Assembly (NCBI GenBank): GCA_964638245.1
Contig: CAZWZG010000063.1
Span: 1-16,036, forward strand
DNA: 16,036 nt
Reading direction: 5' to 3'
Origin: CAZWZG01 sp964638245
GTDB taxonomy: Bacteria; Pseudomonadota; Alphaproteobacteria; Rhodobacterales; Rhodobacteraceae
Positions 13,412 through 16,036 of the stretch are shown here, piece after piece. The notes beneath the pieces are model-generated. The model had not been told where the DNA came from and searched no databases. It was given only the letters and a program-made list of their open reading frames with translations. Each line of letters starts with the position of its first letter. The first letter of the stretch is position 1. The position numbers were made by a program, and so were the translations under genes.

Positions 13412-14425
13412 TTAGCGTGCGACCGTGACCCGGAAGCCAGCGCCCCAGGCATTGTTGTCGGTGAACGGCGCGGTAAAGACAGTCTGGTCGCCCAGCATCT
13501 GGTAGCTGACCCCACCGGCCAGCGTCACACCGTTACCAGCATCATAGCTAAGGCCGAGGTTGACCGCGCGGCGACCGTTCGTCGGGGCCAGCGTGTTGGT
13601 CGTCGGGCTTTCGCCTTCCCCAAGGTAGGTAACGCTGAGGGATCCGGACAATTCGTCAGTAATCCGACGCCCGACACCCAGTGTATAGGTCGTCTCGTCA
13701 TCAGCGAAGTTCACGTATGTGCCAGCGCCTGCTGTTAGGTTTGTGCCTTCCCACGGAACATGACGGATCGACCCGAAAACCAATGTCTTGGGATTCACGC
13801 CGGTCTGAAAATCGAGGGTCCAGCTTTCGGGGAAATCGACATCAAAGGACACCGGGGCGAAGTTTTCGGTACCAGAAAACCCAAGTTCAACGCCGGCAGT
13901 GTAAGTCAAGGCGACACGCAAGGCGATTTCTTTGCGCTCATAGGCGACACCAAGAACCGGTGTCAAAGCCCAGTCACTGGAGGCGTCGAGTATACCGATA
14001 GATGTAATCTGGCCTTCGGCTTGGACGGCACGCGCGCCACCGTAGACCGAGAAATTCTCATCGAACTTGTAACGCAGGATAGTCGAGATGCTCTTGGAGC
14101 TCACCTGCGCAAACCCACCTGCAAAAGGGCCGTCTGAATAGCCAACATCCGCTCCATAGGGTTGATCGAAGATTACGGTGTAGGACAGTTTTTCGTTAAT
14201 GTCGTTCTTGAGGCCAAACCCAAGGTTGCCAAAAGGGCTTGTCGCATCGCTGATGCCAGCGGCATCGGACGTCACCGTTGGATCAACAACGCCATAACTA
14301 AATTGATAAACTGTGCCCTCTTCAAAGAGCAGACCTACTGGTTGACCCGACAGGTCAATCCCAGCCATCGCGGTACTCGCCGCGCCGATTGCAATGGCCG
14401 AAACTAGGCCCGTAACGGATTTCAT
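13412..14425 (-). CDS. Outer-membrane protein, FadL/OMPP1-like transporter
   Basis: A predicted beta-barrel of 337 residues that would admit hydrophobic compounds such as long-chain fatty acids. The start at 14425 is set by a GGGGAGG site seven bases upstream and gives a clean signal peptide (MKSVTGLVSAIAIGAASTAM, cleavage near residue 21). The mature protein alternates polar and hydrophobic residues with many Gly, Thr, Tyr and short Asp/Asn turns: for example FGLKNDINEKLSYTVIFDQP, a conserved OMPP1 block, then YRFDENFSVYGG-like and FGSIRHVPWE strands. It is shorter than E. coli FadL (about 420) but similar to roseobacter homologues as I recall them. It ends in TVAR rather than the usual terminal aromatic residue of barrels, which is odd. 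The next gene downstream is separated by a long stem-loop. Confidence 0.82.
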   Translation of the reverse strand: MKSVTGLVSAIAIGAASTAMAGIDLSGQPVGLLFEEGTVYQFSYGVVDPTVTSDAAGISDATSPFGNLGFGLKNDINEKLSYTVIFDQPYGADVGYSDGPFAGGFAQVSSKSISTILRYKFDENFSVYGGARAVQAEGQITSIGILDASSDWALTPVLGVAYERKEIALRVALTYTAGVELGFSGTENFAPVSFDVDFPESWTLDFQTGVNPKTLVFGSIRHVPWEGTNLTAGAGTYVNFADDETTYTLGVGRRITDELSGSLSVTYLGEGESPTTNTLAPTNGRRAVNLGLSYDAGNGVTLAGGVSYQMLGDQTVFTAPFTDNNAWGAGFRVTVAR

Positions 14426-14507
14426 AGTTAACCTCCCCGAAAATCCCGTGGCCACCACCCAATGAAATTTAGGGTGTTTTGGTCAATTCCTACGCTGCGT
14501 AATTTCT
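14426..14507. promoter_or_regulatory. Upstream region of the FadL-like gene (gap side)
   Basis: It holds the strong GGAGG ribosome site (14432-14436, minus strand), a TTGACC hexamer (14486-14481 minus strand) without a convincing -10, and a perfect palindrome TACGC-T-GCGTA (14491-14501). Any rest of the promoter lies in the gap. None of the three frames left of the gap looks coding; two are closed within 25 bases. Confidence 0.4.
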
Positions 14508-14607
14508 NNNNNNNNNNNNNNNNNNNNNNNNNNNNNNNNNNNNNNNNNNNNNNNNNNNNNNNNNNNNNNNNNNNNNNNNNNNNNNNNNNNNNNNNNNNNN
14601 NNNNNNN
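14508..14607. other. Assembly gap (100 N placeholder)
   Basis: Exactly 100 N. It hides most of a small exported protein gene that begins at 14688 and possibly the promoter of the FadL-like gene. True length unknown. Confidence 0.95.
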
Positions 14608-14688
14608 ACGGGCGTAGCCAAGGCTCGCCGCCAGAGGAAGCAATGTGACGATCAAGCCAAGAATGACAAGCCTACGGACAAACCGCAT
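14608..14688 (-). CDS. N-terminus of a small exported or membrane protein (rest lost in gap)
   Basis: Only 27 codons are visible: MRFVRRLVILGLIVTLLPLA followed by ASLGYAR. The two Arg and one more, then a long hydrophobic core and an SLGYA-R end, form a classical signal peptide or a first membrane helix. The ATG lies three bases beyond the guaA stop, and a GGGAG ribosome site sits inside the last codons of guaA, so it is very probably translated from the guaA transcript. The remainder is in the gap; the extension of the frame beyond the gap into the FadL-like leader is probably spurious. Function unknown. Confidence 0.6.
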
Positions 14689-14691
14689 CGG

Positions 14692-16036
14692 CTACTCCCA
14701 CTCGATCGTTCCCGGCGGTTTGGATGTGATGTCGTAAGTCACGCGATTGATCCCGGGCACCTCGTTGATAATCCGCGTCGCGGTTTCGCTGAGGAACTCG
14801 TGGCTGAACGGATAATAGTCCGCGGTCATTCCATCGACCGACATCACGGCGCGCAGGGCGCAGGCGTAATCATACGTGCGCCCGTCGCCCATCACGCCGA
14901 CCGTACGCACCGGAAGGATTGCAACAAAAGCCTGCCAGATCTCATCGTAAAGACCGTGTCGGCGGATCTGATCGATATAGACGGCATCGGCCTGACGCAG
15001 GATGTCGAGTTTCGCGCGCGTGATCTCTCCGGGACACCGGATCGCAAGGCCCGGTCCGGGGAAGGGGTGGCGGCCAATGAAGGACGCCGGCAGACCAAGC
15101 TCGCGCCCAAGAGCGCGTACTTCGTCCTTAAAGAGTTCTCGCAAGGGTTCGACCAGTTTGAGCCCCATCTTCTCGGGCAATCCACCAACATTGTGGTGGC
15201 TTTTGATCGTGACCGATGGGCCACCCGAAAAGCTGACGCTTTCGATCACGTCCGGGTAAAGCGTTCCCTGGGCAAGGAATTCGGCCCCGTCGATCTGGTC
15301 CGCATATTTCTGGAAGACGTCGATGAACAGACGCCCGATGATCTTGCGTTTGGTTTCTGGGTCGGACTGGCCTTCAAGCTCACCCAGGAACAAATCGGCT
15401 TCGTCGGCGTGGATCACGTGGAGATTCATGTGATCGCGGAACATGCCAACGACCTCGTCCGCCTCGTTGAGGCGCAAAAGGCCGTGGTCGACAAAAACGC
15501 ATGTCAGTTGGTCGCCGACAGCCTCGTGGATCAGCGCAGCGGCGACCGAGCTATCGACGCCCCCCGAAAGTGCGCAGATAACCTTTTTGTCGCCAACCTG
15601 TTCGCGGATCGCTTCAACGGCCTGTTCGCGGTACCCCGCCATCGTCCAGTCGCCGGTGAACCCAGCAAGGCGGACGAAGTTTTCGTAGAGCTTTGCGCCG
15701 CGAGGGGTGTGGTGGACCTCGGGGTGAAACTGGACGGCGAAGAAATTGCGGTCCGTGTCTGCGGCGATCGCAAACGGGGCATTCGGGGACGTGCCGAAAA
15801 CTTGGAACCCGGGGGCGAGGGCGGCAACGTGGTCTCCGTGGCTCATCCAGACCTGCTCGTCACCGTCTTTGAACCAGCCCGCCAGCAACCCAAGCGACCC
15901 GGCGGGCGACACCTTGGCACGTCCGAATTCGGCGGTGCCACCGCCGCCGGAGATCTTGCCGCCGTCCACGCGTCCGCCGCGGTCCTGCATCATGCCCTGT
16001 TGGCCATAGCAGATGCCAAGGCTCGGTACGCCGTCG
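14692..16036 (-). CDS. guaA: GMP synthase, glutamine-hydrolysing (5' end cut by window edge)
   Basis: Converts XMP to GMP with ATP and glutamine, the last step of guanine nucleotide synthesis. The frame is open to the right edge and continues through GICYGQQ, so the catalytic Cys (codon at 16009-16011) is present and about 75-80 N-terminal residues are missing. The glutamine amidotransferase domain shows HPEVHHTPRG with its His and Glu. The ATP pyrophosphatase domain has the P-loop ALSGGVDSSVAAALI, then the HHNVGGLPEKM stretch and the FPGPGLAIRCPGE motif. The C-terminal dimerisation domain ends in KPPGTIEWE, the family's typical end. Relative to usual sequences there is a short Gly-rich insertion, SGGGGTA, before EFGRA. 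All essential motifs look intact. Confidence 0.97.
   Translation of the reverse strand, partial: DGVPSLGICYGQQGMMQDRGGRVDGGKISGGGGTAEFGRAKVSPAGSLGLLAGWFKDGDEQVWMSHGDHVAALAPGFQVFGTSPNAPFAIAADTDRNFFAVQFHPEVHHTPRGAKLYENFVRLAGFTGDWTMAGYREQAVEAIREQVGDKKVICALSGGVDSSVAAALIHEAVGDQLTCVFVDHGLLRLNEADEVVGMFRDHMNLHVIHADEADLFLGELEGQSDPETKRKIIGRLFIDVFQKYADQIDGAEFLAQGTLYPDVIESVSFSGGPSVTIKSHHNVGGLPEKMGLKLVEPLRELFKDEVRALGRELGLPASFIGRHPFPGPGLAIRCPGEITRAKLDILRQADAVYIDQIRRHGLYDEIWQAFVAILPVRTVGVMGDGRTYDYACALRAVMSVDGMTADYYPFSHEFLSETATRIINEVPGINRVTYDITSKPPGTIEWE

Noticed and set aside
12437..13738. A 433-codon plus-strand open frame
   Set aside because: It runs antisense to the P-loop gene and the FadL-like gene, which have clear motifs, codon use and starts. 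Its translation shows no recognisable motif, so it is a GC-driven shadow.
14491..14501. Perfect palindrome TACGC-T-GCGTA near the FadL-like gene as a FadR-type operator
   Set aside because: It is short and does not match a fatty-acid regulator site that I know; kept only as a note in the upstream region.
14428..14507. Continuation of the small exported protein frame beyond the gap
   Set aside because: The frame across 100 placeholder N is arbitrary; two of three frames close early and the remaining one runs into the ribosome site of the FadL-like gene.

Overview
The window looks like a piece of a roseobacter-type alphaproteobacterial chromosome (Rhodobacteraceae). The evidence is the high-GC coding style, the long acidic N-terminus of ribosomal protein S9, a VPLPA-type CTERM surface protein, a PPK2-class polyphosphate kinase, the MetA type with Glu111, and family-typical gene contents. 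It is a draft scaffold: three runs of exactly 100 N (4657-4756, 7137-7236, 14508-14607) are placeholders of unknown true length. Both window edges cut genes (uup on the left, guaA on the right).

Layout, left to right. (1) Plus strand: 3' part of an ABC-F ATPase of the Uup type, then the rplM-rpsI ribosomal operon ending in a strong hairpin terminator that can also serve the converging gene. (2) Minus strand, 2681-5307: an unrecognised 236-aa protein, a secreted VPLPA-CTERM protein, and a LuxR-family regulator that appears to carry a LuxR-type helix-turn-helix at both ends. Two similar inverted repeats lie at the regulator's own promoter side and in front of the VPLPA-CTERM gene. (3) A minus-strand membrane acyltransferase is divergent from a plus-strand potB-potC-potA-like polyamine-type ABC importer. 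The importer is broken by a gap that must be much longer than 100 bases, and no substrate-binding protein gene is visible. (4) Minus strand, 9090-13363: a tight run of P-loop protein, metA, membrane-anchored alpha/beta hydrolase, ppk2 and tetR, with overlaps or short spacers. (5) Minus strand, 13412-16036: a FadL/OMPP1-like outer-membrane protein, a gap that hides most of a small exported protein, and guaA.

Most of the window is ordinary housekeeping and transport. The least ordinary part is 3610-5345, where an apparently double-headed LuxR-type regulator, a predicted surface-anchored protein and two related dyads occur together. The double-headed reading crosses an assembly gap and needs confirmation. 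No tRNA, rRNA, insertion sequence, prophage or CRISPR array was seen, and no gene-free stretch exceeds about 220 bases.
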